From positions 81,542 to 145,541 of the forward strand of contig JASANC010003221.1 in assembly GCA_030248135.1 (NCBI GenBank): DNA of 64,000 nt, read 5' to 3'. The notes beneath the pieces are model-generated. The model saw only the letters and a list, made by a program, of their open reading frames with translations, did no database searches and was not told where the DNA came from. This DNA comes from Theristus sp. LFF4_11. Lineage: Eukaryota; Nematoda; Chromadorea; Monhysterida; Xyalidae. Positions 31,311-62,832 of this stretch are shown here, piece after piece (position 1 is the stretch's first letter; the number at the start of each line of letters is the position of its first letter). The position numbers were made by a program, and so were the translations under genes.

Positions 31311-33249
31311 ATGCCGACCAAAAAAGTTGAGGTCGCTAATGTGCATCAGAAATCAATGATTTTCACAGTCTGCAAGCTGTGCGTTGTCGTGGCTCTGACA
31401 CTGCTGCTGTTTCGGCAATTTGATTTATCATCAAAGCTGATTTTGCCGACCAGTCAAATCACATTCAGCTACAATCGTTGGCTTGTTCTGGTGCGCCGAA
31501 AGTTGAACGCACTTGCCGCTGACGTTGATTATCAAACACTCCGCGGTTTCATTAGCAGCCTCAACGCATCGGCTGATGCAAGTAACAGAACCACAACCAA
31601 GCCGAGATTTGCGCGCAAACGAATCATTTTGGACTGGACCGGATTTTTTCGCGATAGTCTCGTTGTAAGTCGTGACTTTCGGCAAGCATAAACATGCGCA
31701 AATGTGCACACACACACAAACACACGCACGCACAAACGCACAGGCACGCGCACGGACCGTATGCACACAGTGCACACAAGCACTGAAGCACACCTCATCA
31801 TTCGAAAAACTGAAGATTTCCTGACAAACGCCGCTTAAACAGAAACAGCTAGTGTGTTCTGCTTCAGAATCTCTGGCGAGATGCGGCTGGCACGTGCGAT
31901 GTCGGCTCGCATTGCACCGTGACTAGCGACAAATCATATGTGGAGACCGCAGACGCGGTCGTGTTCCACTACCGTAACATCAACTTGAAACGGCTGCCTC
32001 CAGTACGGTACGCATTCCAACGTTACGTGTTCTTCATGCTCGAATCGGCGCAGTACACCGGCGACAAAACACAGCTGCAAAACAACACCGACGACTTCTT
32101 CAATTGGACCATGACGTATCGGTTGGATTCGGACATTCTCACGCGCTTTTCGTACGGATCTATGAAGTCAAGGTAAGAAACGACAATTATTTCGATGCAG
32201 CGCTCGATATTTGCGATGCCCAGCTCCAAAATGTGCTTTACAGATCACAAGTGAATCAAACCACCCCGGAGTCTGTGGCGCAAATTGAGAAATACTTGCT
32301 GCATGATTTGCTGCCCACTCGCTCCAACCACCTCGCCTGGTTTGCATCCAATTGTCAAACGGCCAGTAAACGCGAGAAACTGGTGCGCGCGTTGCAGTCG
32401 AAAATCGACGTCGACGTCTACGGCAGGTTGGGCAATTCGTCGCCTATTTTCTCAATTTTGAACATAGAATCAAACGACTTTTGTTTTGTTGTTGTTGGAA
32501 TTTTTAGGTGATGTTTTTAGCCAGCGCTAACCCAGAGAAGCGTACAGAACGCCATTGAGCGGGGCGCCCATCGGGTTTTCTGTCTTTAAGTGCCTCTGCA
32601 CCAGTCGGCGGGGCTCGATCCCTCGACCGCACGCACAGACAATAGTCTAACGCACTGCCTCCAGGCCACGAGAATGACAGTGCCTGAATCTATGCAAATC
32701 CGCTTCTCGCGCAGCTGCGGCCCGCTGACATGCAAGAAAGACGCCGGTGACACGTGCGAGCGACTGCTGCGCAACAAGTACAAGATGTATATCGCGTTCG
32801 AGAACAGCGTCTGCCGCGACTACACCACCGAGAAAGTGTTCAAGCACGCATTTCGCAATCTGCTGATTCCGATTGTGCTCAGCGACGACGTCGCCCGACG
32901 GACACTACCGCCGGACAGTTACGTCGCCGTCGACAGCTTCGCCGATCTGGACAGTTTCGTGCGGCACGTGCGTCACGTGATGCGCAACGCGACCGCCTAC
33001 ATGGCGTACATGCGCTGGCATCGCAACTGCACGGTCAGCATGAATGATGACGGGCTGTGTCAGCTGTGCAGACGACTGCACGACGACACGTTGCCGCCGA
33101 AGACGTATCGCTCAATGCAGAACTGGTGGCTGCGCGACTCAAACTGCCGAGAGAACTACTCGGAAACGCTAATCAAAACTGCGGATTTGAAAGCGCATGT
33201 GAAAAGTAGAAACGATATTTCAGTGACACCTGGTAGAACACGTAGATAG
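31311..33249 (+). CDS. Alpha-1,3-fucosyltransferase (GT10 family)
   Basis: Exons 31311-31664, 31868-32172, 32244-32426 and 32715-33249 join to 458 codons plus TGA. Residues about 20-40 are one hydrophobic segment after a basic N-terminus, as in type II Golgi membrane enzymes. A Ser/Thr/Asn-rich stem follows. FFNWTMTYRLDSDI, LAWFASNCQTASKREKLVRA, VDVYGSCGPLTCKK and YKMYIAFENSVCRDYTTEKV are the GT10 motifs, the last being the GDP-fucose-binding and catalytic block; the paired cysteines near the end (CQLC) also fit. It transfers fucose from GDP-fucose to GlcNAc in N-glycans or related glycans; core alpha-1,3 versus Lewis-type specificity cannot be told. No disabling change is seen. A SINE lies in intron 3. 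Confidence 0.92.
32485..32678 (-). mobile_element. tRNA-derived SINE, family B
   Basis: Minus-strand copy in the fucosyltransferase intron, ending 36 nt before exon 4. A and B boxes are recognisable (GGGATCGAGCCCC). Confidence 0.75.
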
Positions 33250-33823
33250 AACGTTGCTCAACGTCACTGGATCCACATTACCGATCTTTTCGCGTATCAT
33301 TGCCACTGCGATCACACTATTCGAGATTTTATTTGTGCCAACGATTTTTTCTTTGACGAACAACCGTAACAACAGCAACAATGCTCCGCAAGCAAGCAAA
33401 ATGAAACGTTTTTACCGGTAAGACGTTGCACAAGCAGCTGTAAACTTATACCCAAACAAACATGAACAACGCAACTTATTTAAACGAACAAAGAGCTTCA
33501 AAAACATTCGTCCTTATTCTCACTAGAATTTCTGTGAAAAATCAACACATGAAAATGAAAACACAATGAAAAAAGAAGAACACATTCGCAGCGCAACACA
33601 ACATCAAAACTGAAGATCACAATAACACTGATTTTTTTGGATTTTCTAAACATTTTCCAAACATTATTCAAGTTGTTTTGTACATTTCACATTTTCACAT
33701 GAATGGTTTACACAAAAAGCCAATGATGACTGACATTTGACCGCAAGGAAACCAGAAAACCGAGAACGAACGAATAATAAGCCGAAAACAGCGGAGTCAA
33801 CAAGCCAGCAACAGCGAACGATC
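33250..33823. other. Intergenic region between convergent genes
   Basis: 574 bp between the stops of the fucosyltransferase (+) and RPB1 (-). AT-rich presumed 3' UTRs. A minus-strand AATAAA at 33327-33332 could serve RPB1. Nothing else seen. Confidence 0.5.
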
Positions 33824-52818
<18,995 letters not shown>

Positions 52819-52995
52819 GTTAATTGCGACCGGGTTGATGACGACGCGCATACGAACCAGTCAACAAAAATACGATCAAATCAAATCAATCGGATCGGAG
52901 TCGGACAACAACGGATAACGGATCGACGTCGATCGATGCGACGTCGGTTAATAATTTATTTCTTAAAAAATCAAATGCAAGTTCTTCTTCTTTCA

Positions 52996-53580
52996 GTACC
53001 GTGGGCGAGGGGGGGGGGGGGGGGGGGGTACACCCCCCCCCCATCGGACCCCCCCTCGAAAATTTGGCCGACACCCCCCACACCCCCATGAAATTTTGTC
53101 TGGCGGAGACCCCCCCCCCCAAAATTTTCCGTACACCCTAAAAATTTTTTCGAAAATCATGATTTTTTGTCTATAAAGTCCATAATATAAGCTGACTATA
53201 TGACAACTTGACCATCTTCATTGTAATTTCAAAGATTTTGCAGCAAAATTTTGCGGTTTTCCTTCAAAATTTAAGCGAAAAAATATCATGGGGGGGGGGG
53301 GGGGTGGGGGGGTGGACCCCCCCCCACAGAAAATTTTGAAAAAATGCACCCCCCCCCATGGGACCCCCATGGGGGGGTCCCACGTTACCATCAGTACCGT
53401 GGGCGGGGGGGGGTGAGGGTAGGGTTGTTAAACAAAAATGAAAATTTTTTTTTTAAAAAAAGTGATTAAAAAAACAAAAATGCCGATTTAAAAAAAAAAA
53501 AAAATCGAAAAATTTTTCTCTAATATGCTCTGAAAACCTCATTTTTGGCAAAATTTTTCGAAAGTTCAACAAAAATTTTC
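52996..53580. repeat. G/C-tract repeat family R, copy 1
   Basis: Begins near AGTACCGTGGGCGAGGGG, then long G and C runs, TCGAAAATTTGGCCGACACC, an AT-rich centre (TATAAAGTCCATAATATAAG) and further G/C runs. Copy 2 at 57130 follows the same order. Confidence 0.75.
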
Positions 53581-54282
53581 TTTGATTATACCTCGTAAAA
53601 CCTTTAGCAGTCGATTTTGGGCCGTTTTACCGACTGATTTTAGGCTACGACAACATCTGCGATGAAGTTTTTGAGCGTCCCAAAGCTTGGCCTGCCATTT
53701 CCGATGCAGATAAGGTGACGATTCGCCTCGCAGAGCGTCCGATTGTGCTCGCTGCTCCGTTTGCAAGCGCTACGTTGTCTGGTTGCTTGCTGCTTCGTGT
53801 CGTGTCGTCGCAACACCATCAGAAGAATTGATCGAATTTCAAGGCGGTATGTTTGTCTTCACTTTAGCATTAGTTTAGCTGGGGACAATTAGTGACGTTT
53901 TGGAGGTCAAAACACAAGAAGAGGCATGGTGACGGTTTGGAAAAGGGGTAATTGAGGTCACCAAAACAAAATCTGCAAAGTTCCGTCATATGGGAGTCAT
54001 TCGGGAGGCGCTTGCATATCATATGTGGTTCTTCGGACTCCCTGATTGATTCCGTGATGCTTCTTTATTCAAAAGCACGCGCACCTCGCATCCGCATGCT
54101 CATGCTCATGATCCAATCGCGCGCAATACACGCTCCGCACCCACTTACACACACGCTCCGGTCTCTACTGTTTAGAACATGGCCAAAACCTTTCAGTTTT
54201 CAAACATGGCTACACCACGACCACGAGCACGAGGAACGACGACAAAAAAAGTTCTTCAAAGTTGAGTTGAATTAAAATGAAC

Positions 54283-54373
54283 AGTTCTGCCTGGTGTTCG
54301 TCGCACTGACGAGCCAGGGGGCACCGCGGTATGCGTCTACCTGGCGAAACCGCAAACAGCGAACTTCTTGTAT
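54283..54373 (+). repeat. Dispersed repeat family D, partial
   Basis: GCACTGACGAGCCAGGGGGC and GCGTCTACCTGGCGAAACCG match 13316-13516. Confidence 0.7.
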
Positions 54374-56476
54374 GAAATGTCCACCCGGCGGTAATTCTTC
54401 CAGGAAGCAGGCAACCACTGTCAACAGCCCGAGGCGATTTTTTTAAGTTTGGCGATTCCCGGTGAGAAAATTGGATTTTCTGTTTGTTGTTAACTGGTCT
54501 GCTAAAACGTTTGTTTGACCAATGTACGTTTGTATGTTTGATACGATGCCGTTTCCGTTTCCGTTTTTTGCCAACGGCCAGCCTGATGTAAAATCTTTAT
54601 CATCATCATTCAATGGAAGACAGCACAGCTGGAGCTTGAGACGTGAACGGTGAACGCATTTTCAGGCGTGAATAATGGATGAAACGACGTGAACAATGGA
54701 AGGCTTGTGTGCGTTGGAGGAGCTGTGTTCTGTGAGCGACGTGGATCGACAACACGCATTGTTTTTTGAGAGCTGAGGGTGGGGGGGGGGGAGGGGCGAT
54801 TACGATAGCTGGACGCTGAAGCAAACTTTTCAGATTGATAGCTGCAAAATTTGGGGGGTGGGCTGGGAATGTGATGCGCCTTGAACGGGGCTGCTCAAAT
54901 ATTTCAAATCTTCAAATCAGACAGAAAGATAACTGAAACGTTAAAAAGCGATAAAAACAGTTAAAGCAAAAACGTGGATTTTGCGATGTGTCTCCGGAGA
55001 CAAAAATTTTTAGTTCTGAGATTTTTTCAGATAGATAACAGCTGGGTCAAAGAAACGTCTCAGGAAGAGATAGATTCGATTTGGGGGGGGGGGAGAGCGC
55101 GAGCGCCCCTCCACCACCAGGACAACTATGACAACAGGAGCACACCGAGTGGAGTACTATTTCGATTTCGAGCTCAATTAGCAACAGACGCATAGAAGAC
55201 GGTCGAAGCAAGCAAAAACAACCGTAGAAGCAAAAGCGACCGTGAAGGGCGTGTTGGTGCTGCTGGAAGCGCACAACAGAACACAGTACACAAGCAAACG
55301 CTCAAACTGAGCGTGATGACAGCGAAAACAACATAGAAACTGCAAGCAAATGAGTCTGCGGCGGTCAAAGACAATGTTGTTCCAGGTGGGGGTGGCGGCC
55401 CCCGGCTCCCCAAAAACGTTTTTCGAATCTATCTCTGTTTGAGAAGTTTTTTCGGTTCAGCTATTATCTATCTAAAAAATTTTCTTAGCCAGCTATCTCT
55501 TTTTGTTTCAAATGTATTTTCTGCCTGCAAAAGCAAAATCGAAAACATAAAAAACATAATGTGTAGGTCTTCGAGAAAGCAGAGTCAAAAGGAAACTGCG
55601 GAGCCGACCCGAACTGGTCGTCGTACACCGTGCATGTCCCATCCGCGTGTCCAGATTGCGCATCGCAATGCAAACGAATCCTTACTTAACGGACAGTGCA
55701 ATTTTTATGTGCTTCGTTCCACACATATTGTTGTTTAGTTGAGCTGAATAATGAACTTATTTTCAGAAAGCTGCTGCCGACTGCCAACGATGTTCGTCGT
55801 GATGACAAAGCAAATCAAGGTCATCAAGACGGTTTACGCACGACAAATAAAGCCCGTTTCTTTAAAATTTGAAGAATGGAAATAATTACGGTTGGTAATA
55901 AACCGTTTTTATGGTGCCTGAAAAAACCGGTTTCTTTTCTGTGTTAAAACCAAATAAAATCAAATTTAAAATTAAAAAAACCGTTTTTTTTTGGGCCAAC
56001 CCTAGAAATAATTGTTTTGTTTAGTCAAACAGAGAATCACAAGTCTGATACACAGTTGATTAGTCACTGACTTGATACGACCAGGGAGTTCTGGAACTCA
56101 GTGTCTTCGGTTTTTTAAGGCGGTCTAAAAAATCCTCACTCACCAATAGCAAAACTGAAAACATTAACACTTAGAATCATTCAAAAGTCTGACATTGAGG
56201 AAATGTTGTTCTCCCTAAGCCATAGTTTTCCGTAACCTCAGAAGGCTGCGCTCAGCTTTTTTTGAAGAATGATTCAAGTTTCATATGCGCCCAATGGCTA
56301 TCACGTGTCTCGATTTTGTTTTATTTGCTTGGTCGTTTTGTTTTTTGTTTTCTAGTTTATCCGGCCGGCACCCGTGATATGCTGTGATAAGTGTAAAATT
56401 TTTGCACATTGATTTCTCTGCCAAATATTAACATTGGAGCCAAAGATTTCGTCCAGTTTTAAAAATAACGGCGCAG

Positions 56477-56566
56477 TCAACCGGGATCAAAAACAAATGC
56501 CGCCGCCGATGCCACAGCACAATCAACCGGGGTCAAAAACAAATGCCGCCGCCGATGCCACAGCAA
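56477..56566 (+). repeat. 45-bp tandem duplication
   Basis: Two copies of a unit containing CAAATGCCGCCGCCGATGCC. It does not sit in a credible gene. Confidence 0.7.
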
Positions 56567-57129
56567 AACCTCATTGGAAGTTGACCGCCGCTGTTTCTCC
56601 TTTCTTCATTCTTGTAAGAGCTCAGTCATTTGAGATCACTTCACTTTTTTCACTCCCTTCAATTCCACGTCCACCCATCCTGCTTGGCTTACTCATCGTT
56701 ATGTTTTCCCTGTACGCTCCTTTCCATGGTGATAGACGGCAGTATGGCATAGTTTTGTCTGTGTGATGATCAAAATAAAATTGACATTGCCTCATGGCAC
56801 AGCACAATCAATTTGTAGTTGTAGACCTGTGAAATTGAAAGCGTCGCTGAGAACGTCTGCGTTCTGAGTGATCCATTTCACTTTTCTAATAAACCTGTCT
56901 ATTCTTCACTGAAAGCAATTAAGCTCAGCGTTTTTATTTTGCTGATTGATCATGAACGAAGCTGTTGTTGTTTTCATTGTTCCGTTCCGTCGCCGTGCCG
57001 CCGTTCTTTCAACAGTTTGCGGACATTTGCAAATCAAGCAAAAACAAACAAAGTTTTTTGAAGCGTGAAATAATTTACGCTTTTTGAATAAAGTAGGCAA
57101 ACCGATTGATTCAGCACAACTTTGATTTT

Positions 57130-57885
57130 TGAAATTTAAAAAAAAAAATTTAAAAAAAAAACAAAAATGACGATTTTTGTTTTTTTTAACAACCCTAGGT
57201 GGGGGGGGGGTACACCCCCCCCCAGAGCACCAGAGACCGTCGGGTGGGGGGGGGGGGGGGGGGGCACCGTGCCCCCCCCTAAAACCGGGCACCCCCCCCC
57301 CCCCATCGGACCCCCCCCCCCCCCTCGAAAATTTGGCCGACACCCCCCCCACACCCCCCATGAAAATTTGTTTGGCGGAGCCCCCCCCCCCCAAAAGGTT
57401 CTGCACACCCTAATTTTTTTCGAAAATCATGATCTTTTGTCTATAAAGTTTATAATATAAGCTGAATACATGATAACTTGACCATCTTCATTGTAATTTC
57501 AAAGATTTTGCAGCTAAATTTAGCGTTTTTCCTTTAAAATTTAAGCGAAATAATTTCCGGGGGGGGGTGGGGGGGTGGACCCCCCCCCACAGAAAATTTT
57601 GAAAAAATGCACCCCCCCATGGGACAACCCTGGGGGGGTCCCACGTTACCATAGTTTGGACCCTCCCTCTTTTTGGTCGGCACCCCGCCCCCACGGTACC
57701 GTCCATACTAGGGTTAGGGGCTTTGAAAAAAAAATTTTTTTTATTTTTTTTTCGTTTTTTTTTTAAAAATTTGGATTTTTTTTTCAAACTTAAAAAAAAA
57801 ATTGAAAAATTTTTCTTCTACTTTGCTCTGAAAATTCGATTTATGGCATAATTTTTTGAAAGTTCAAACCAAATTTTCTTCCCAA
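57130..57885. repeat. G/C-tract repeat family R, copy 2
   Basis: Same order as copy 1, with longer G/C runs and a right end CCCCCACGGTACCGT that mirrors the left end of copy 1, so the family may have ACGGTACCGTGGG terminal inverted repeats. Confidence 0.75.
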
Positions 57886-58669
57886 CTTCTTTGTGTGCTT
57901 AGGTACATGTCATTATTTGGTCATTTTGACCGACGTACTCCATGTTTTTCGATTTGGATGACTTCTAGAGTCAATTTTTAGCGTTGAAATGACTTAACTG
58001 AATTGAAATATCGTTTCAGAAATCGTTTTCTTGCAACTTAGAACATGTTTTTTCAGTCGGTAGGCCATGAGATGAACATGATATTTTGTTGATTGGCGTA
58101 TGTTATAGGTCTACAATGGAGTTGTGCGATATATTGTTAAACAATTGGAGCGGAGATGTTGGTTAATACCACATCACACGACCGTTTTTCAGATACCCGA
58201 TAACATGGCCACATGTTAAAACTTGCGTGCTGAGCTAAACTAACGTGTTAAACTTGCGTCTGTCAGTTGCCCGCAACGTGATCGCGAAATCATGGTACGT
58301 GTTTTCGATACGATGATTTGAAGAGTGGGCTCTCGCCATGTGGCAGATAGCATAGCTGGTTGAACCTGAAAGTAAGTGTCTTGGGGGGGGGGCGACCGGG
58401 TCGACAGGGGTTGCCGACAGCTACAGCAAACAGGAATTTTTGAACACAGTCAAATTTTGGTAATTTTCTAAAGAGGAACAACTAAGAACGGTTCAATATT
58501 CAAGTACACGTCGAAAATTGTCCTGTTTTACTGTTGAAAATGCAACTTTCCCTCTATGAAATGGACATAATTTCAATAAAACACGATTTTCGCTCTTATA
58601 GTTTTCCGGATCGTTCTGAAAATAGTCTAGATGAACTCAGCTCGACGAGACGCTTCGAACAAACCTAAC

Positions 58670-58860
58670 TTGTAAAAAAAAATTTTTTTTTTTTTTAAAA
58701 AAAATTTTTTTTAATTTAAAAAAAAAATCCGGATTTTTTTTCCCCTAACCCTACACCATACCCCCCCCCTTCGAAAATTTGTTTGGGCCCACGGTACTGG
58801 TTACCATAGGTTGGACCCCCCCTCACTTTTTGGTCGGCACCCCCCCCACGGCACCGTAAT
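58670..58860. repeat. G/C-tract repeat family R, fragment
   Basis: The 3' part only: TTCGAAAATTTGTTTGGGCC, TTTTTGGTCGGCACCCCC and CCACGGCACCGT. Confidence 0.6.
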
Positions 58861-58866
58861 GCATCA

Positions 58867-60417
58867 TCTACTACTACTAAATTTACAATTTGTCTGTCTG
58901 TCCGTCACACTTTTGAATTGGCGCCCATTTTTTGCTATTTTTGGTATTTAAAAAAGCTTCATCTCAATCTCAATCTTTATCTATTTTTGATATCACTTGA
59001 AATTGTTTACACAAAGCGCCGCTCTTCATAGCTGAAAGTCATCATGATACTACTCTTTTCAAATTGATACTCCACGGTTATGAGCGATAATTTCAACGTA
59101 ACGTACGATGGGCAAACGGCAATTGTTGCTGCTCATGTCTTTCAAAAAAAGTTAGTCTTTAGTTGGGTCGCTATGGTATCTATATTTACCATTCATTTCC
59201 ACTTTGCAAAAGGCTTGGGTTATGTTAGAGTAAACGGGTAAAAGGAACAATTACTGTAAAACGAGACTTAAAAACGTCACTTTTTTGTTTCTGCTATTCA
59301 TTTTCACTTTACAAGAAAGGCTTGGCTCATGTTAGGGTAAGCGGGTAAAAGAAGCATTAGCTTTTTGAAACGGGTAATCAAAAAAACGTTGTTTTTTATA
59401 TTTTTATTTTTACTTCACTTACAAAAAGGTTTGACTTAGGTTAGGGTGAACAAGCAAAAATAGCAAAATTATAAACTTCGCATTTTCACTTTGCAAAAAG
59501 GCTTGGCTTATGTTAGGGTAAGCGGGTAAAAGAAGCATTCGCTTTTTAAAACGGATATTCTAAAAAAACGTTAATTTTTATACTTTTAATTTGTTCCATT
59601 TTCATTTTACAAGAAAGGCTTGGCTTATGTTAGGGTAGGCGGGTAAAAGAAGCATTAGCTTTTTGAAACGGGTAATCGAAAAAAAACGTTGTTTTTTTAT
59701 ATTTTTATTTTTACTTCACTTACAAAAAGGCTTGACTTAGGTTAGGGTGAACAAGCAAAAATAGGAAAATTATAAACTTCGCATTTTCACTTTGCAAAAA
59801 AGGCTTGGCTCATGTTAGGGTAAGCGGGTAAAAGAAGCATTCGCTTTTTAAAACGGGTAATTGAAAAAAACGTTAATTTTTATACTTTTTATTTGGTCTT
59901 ACTTCACTTACAAAAAAGGCTTGACTTAGGTTAGGGTCAACAGGTAAAAATAGCAAAATCATAAATTTCGCATTTTCACTTTACAAAAAAGGCTTCGCTT
60001 ATGTTAGGGTAAACGGGTAAAAGAAGCATTAGCTTTTTAAAACGGGTAATTGAAAAAACGTTAATTTTTATACTTTTTATTCGATCTTACTTCACTTACA
60101 AAAAAGGCTTGACTTGGTTAGGGTGAACCGGTAAAAATAGCAAAATCATAAACTTAGCATTTTCATTTTACAGAAATGCTTCGCTTACGTTAGGATAAAT
60201 GAATAAAAGAACCATTAGCTTTTTAGAACGGGTAATTGAAAAAAAGGTTATTTTTTTTACTTTTTTTTCAGTTTTACTTAACTTCAAAAAAGGCTTGACT
60301 TAGGTTAGGGTGAAAGGGTACAAAATAGCAAAATCATAAAAAACATCGCATTTTCACTTTACAAAAAAGGCTTGGCATAGGTGGATTAAGCCACATACGC
60401 TCGGGTCAATTGGCTAG
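58867..60417 (+). mobile_element. Helitron-like element 1 (non-autonomous)
   Basis: Starts TCTACTACTACTAAATTT followed by CTGTCTGTCCGTCACAC, ends GGTCAATTGGCTAG. TC at the start and CTAG at the end fit Helitrons; the subterminal hairpin is eroded here. The interior is a tandem array (59200-60380). No Rep/helicase coding. Confidence 0.55.
59200..60380 (+). repeat. Tandem array with TTAGGGTAAGCGGGTAAAA units
   Basis: About six units beginning GGCTTGGCTTATGTTAGGGT (near 59321, 59501, 59619, 59803, 59993, 60171) alternate with a related unit beginning GCTTGACTTAGGTTAGGG. Spacing is mostly 180-190 bp. Confidence 0.8.
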
Positions 60418-61806
60418 TCTACTATACTAAGATAGTTACTGTGTGAGCTGACTGACTGATTAAGTAAGTCTGTTCACATTTTCGGTCCAAAGCATTTTTT
60501 TTAGTTTGAGCCTATTTTGCTATTTAAGTCATCATCTGCTGAAAACTTTACTCCATTTTCTAATGACGATGTTCTTACTCCATTTCTAATGACAAGGCAA
60601 TGTTCAAATCGTCATTCTACATGACTTCGTCATCATGATGCCTTTTGCTCATTAGCAACAACTTACATACAATGGACAAATAGCAATTTTGGTGCTCAAA
60701 ATTTTATAATCGACTGCAAAAGATGAAATAAAAACCGTCTCGATCTGGAACGCTGAAGTGCAACAACGACAAGCGAGACAATCGTAAGAATTGCAAGAAC
60801 TCGATTGTAAACTGAAATGAGTCGCTTATGTTAGGGTAAACGGGTTGAAAGAAGCTAAATAGCAAAACAAAAGCGACCGTTTCACAATGGGTACTCAGAA
60901 AAGTGTTGCTTTTTGTTACTAACATTCAATCAAAAAGGCCTGGCTTAGATTAATGCAAGCGCGGAAAAGAAGTAAGCATACCAAACAAAATCGGGCGCTT
61001 TGCTACGGGTATTAAGTAAAGTGTTGCTTTTTGTCCTTTCCATTCTATCAAAAAGCTTTGGCTTAGGTTAGGGTAGGCGGGCAAAAGAAGTGAGCATACC
61101 AACCAAAAGCAGCCGTTTCGCAACGGGTCTTCAAAAAAAGTTTTGCATTTGTCGTCATTTAAACTCTAAAACTGGGTTAGGTTAGAGTAAGCGGAAAAAA
61201 GTTTCAAAACAAAAGCTGGCGTTTTGCAACAATTATTCAGAAGTGTAGTCTTTTTATCTTTTACACACTTAAAGGGTTGGCTCAGATAAGGGTTTTGCAA
61301 TGTGTATTCAGAAAGAGTGTTTTTTCGTCAGCTACACTCTATCGACAAGAAATTCCAGTTCCACAAGGAATAGATTGCAGCATCAACAAAGATGTGGCCA
61401 CGATCGATGGCGAAGCAGTGGAACGGTCCACATATAATCGATCAATTTTTAACGGGAATGACAGCGACATTGAAAAAGCTAATAAATGACAATTAATTTT
61501 GATTCTTTAAAAGGGAACGTCAGTTGTTTGTTGCTAAAAAAAGATTGTTTTTCATATTGTTGACAAAAAAGCGCGCCTTAAAACTGAAAATACTGTGATA
61601 AAAAAAAAAGTAGGAGCATCGAGAGCTTCAAGAATGAACGATCATTTCTATGGTTAATCAACAACAATCGGTTACAGCAGCTCAAAATGAAAATGCAATG
61701 CACGTTTAGTCCGGGTCGTGGGCAAGGTCAAAAGGCTAAACTCCATTCAAAAATAACAGTTGTATTCAACAGCTAACCGTGCCGTAGGCACGGGTCAATT
61801 GGCTAG
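60418..61806 (+). mobile_element. Helitron-like element 2 (non-autonomous)
   Basis: Starts TCTACTATACTAAGATAG directly after the CTAG of element 1 and ends with hairpin CCGTGCCGTAGGCACGG (61777-61793), 9 bases, then CTAG. The right 1175 bp recur inverted at 62833-64000. Confidence 0.65.
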
Positions 61807-62832
61807 TCTACTATACTAAAATACAATTTGTCTGTCCGTCTGTCTGTCCGTCACACTTTTGAATTGGCGCCCATTTTTGCTATTTAATACATTTAAGACA
61901 TCTTCATTCCCCCAATCTCACATCTCCCATCTATTTTGCTATTTAATCACTTGAAATTGTTTAAACAAAACGCCGCTCTTCATAGCTGAACAAAGTCATC
62001 ATCTTTGGTCAACATTTGAAGTCCTACGGTTATTCCAGCGAATGACTTTGGGGGTCAATCTTTGAAGCTATGTTGCTGCTCAAATTGATTCATCATGAAA
62101 GTCATAAGACCGCACTTTGACAAAGTGTCATGCCAATTGGGCAGTCGCAATGTATTGCTACACTTCCATACAAAATTTCAGTTAGATCTTTTGAAATCGT
62201 TTAAAGCCATCTTCTAAAACATATTACTCCCCAAAACGTCATGTTTTTATCTCTTTTTACATGACAAGAAATGGCAGTTTCTACATAAAAGCATTTCGCT
62301 TTTTTTGCTATCTTACGTCCGTCAATTGCAATTTTACACATTTTTTTTTCTAACAATTTCTTCCATTTCTAATACAACATTGCACGTTTAAGTTACAAAA
62401 TGTCACTCATAACCATTTTCGCTCTTCGAAAAAAGCCTTCACTTTCTTTAATCAACGGCAAAAATAGCCTTTTGGGTTTTTTAAAGTTGCAATTTGAAAA
62501 AAACCCCAACTTTTATGATGTTTTCATCCAAAAAACAGAGTGAAAACTTTGTGCTCTTCAAGAATTTTTAGCGCACTCAGTCTAAAACAATAATAAGCGT
62601 TATTCACACCGCTTGCCAGGGTGGGGAAAAAAGTTATGTAAGGAGGGGGGGGGGGGGTGGCATAAAATGCGACATCTTGGGGTTTTATAAAATGCAGATG
62701 CATTTTATGTCATCATGGACAATTTGACACACGCGCCACAGACAGCACAGACAGACAAATTGGGCTGATCACAACAGTGTACGTGCGTACTTGTTTATGA
62801 CGGTCAAATTTTAGTATAAATTTTGTTTAAGA
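61807..62832 (+). mobile_element. Helitron-like 5' end and spacer between inverted copies
   Basis: Starts TCTACTATACTAAAATACAA directly after CTAG of element 2, with the CTGTCCGTCTGTCTGTCCGT signature of a 5' end; no 3' end of its own before the inverted element. A run of G lies at about 62644-62655. Confidence 0.5.

Larger units (their letters stand above)
52819..58866. other. Gene-poor repeat region upstream of RPB1
   Basis: The RPB1 promoter should lie just right of 52851, but I see no clear core motif. The region holds two long copies of a G/C-tract repeat (52996, 57130), a third fragment (58670), a family D fragment and simple repeats. A frame at 53643-53828 (YDNICDEVFERPKAWPAISD) follows an AG and could be a stray exon, but nothing confirms it. 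Confidence 0.5.

Noticed and set aside
53643..53828. Frame reading YDNICDEVFERPKAWPAISD as an exon
   Set aside because: An AG precedes it and a stop follows, but no family match, partner exon or donor was found.
53952..54275. 107-codon frame upstream of RPB1
   Set aside because: Composition is irregular, no domain or splice context, and it sits among repeats.
59200..60380. TTAGGG-containing array as a telomere
   Set aside because: The motif is embedded in 180-190 bp units with other sequence, not a simple hexamer run, and DNA continues beyond it.
61277..61489. 70-codon frame repeated at 63153-63404 as a conserved gene
   Set aside because: The second copy exists because the whole DNA segment is inverted-duplicated; no domain is recognisable.
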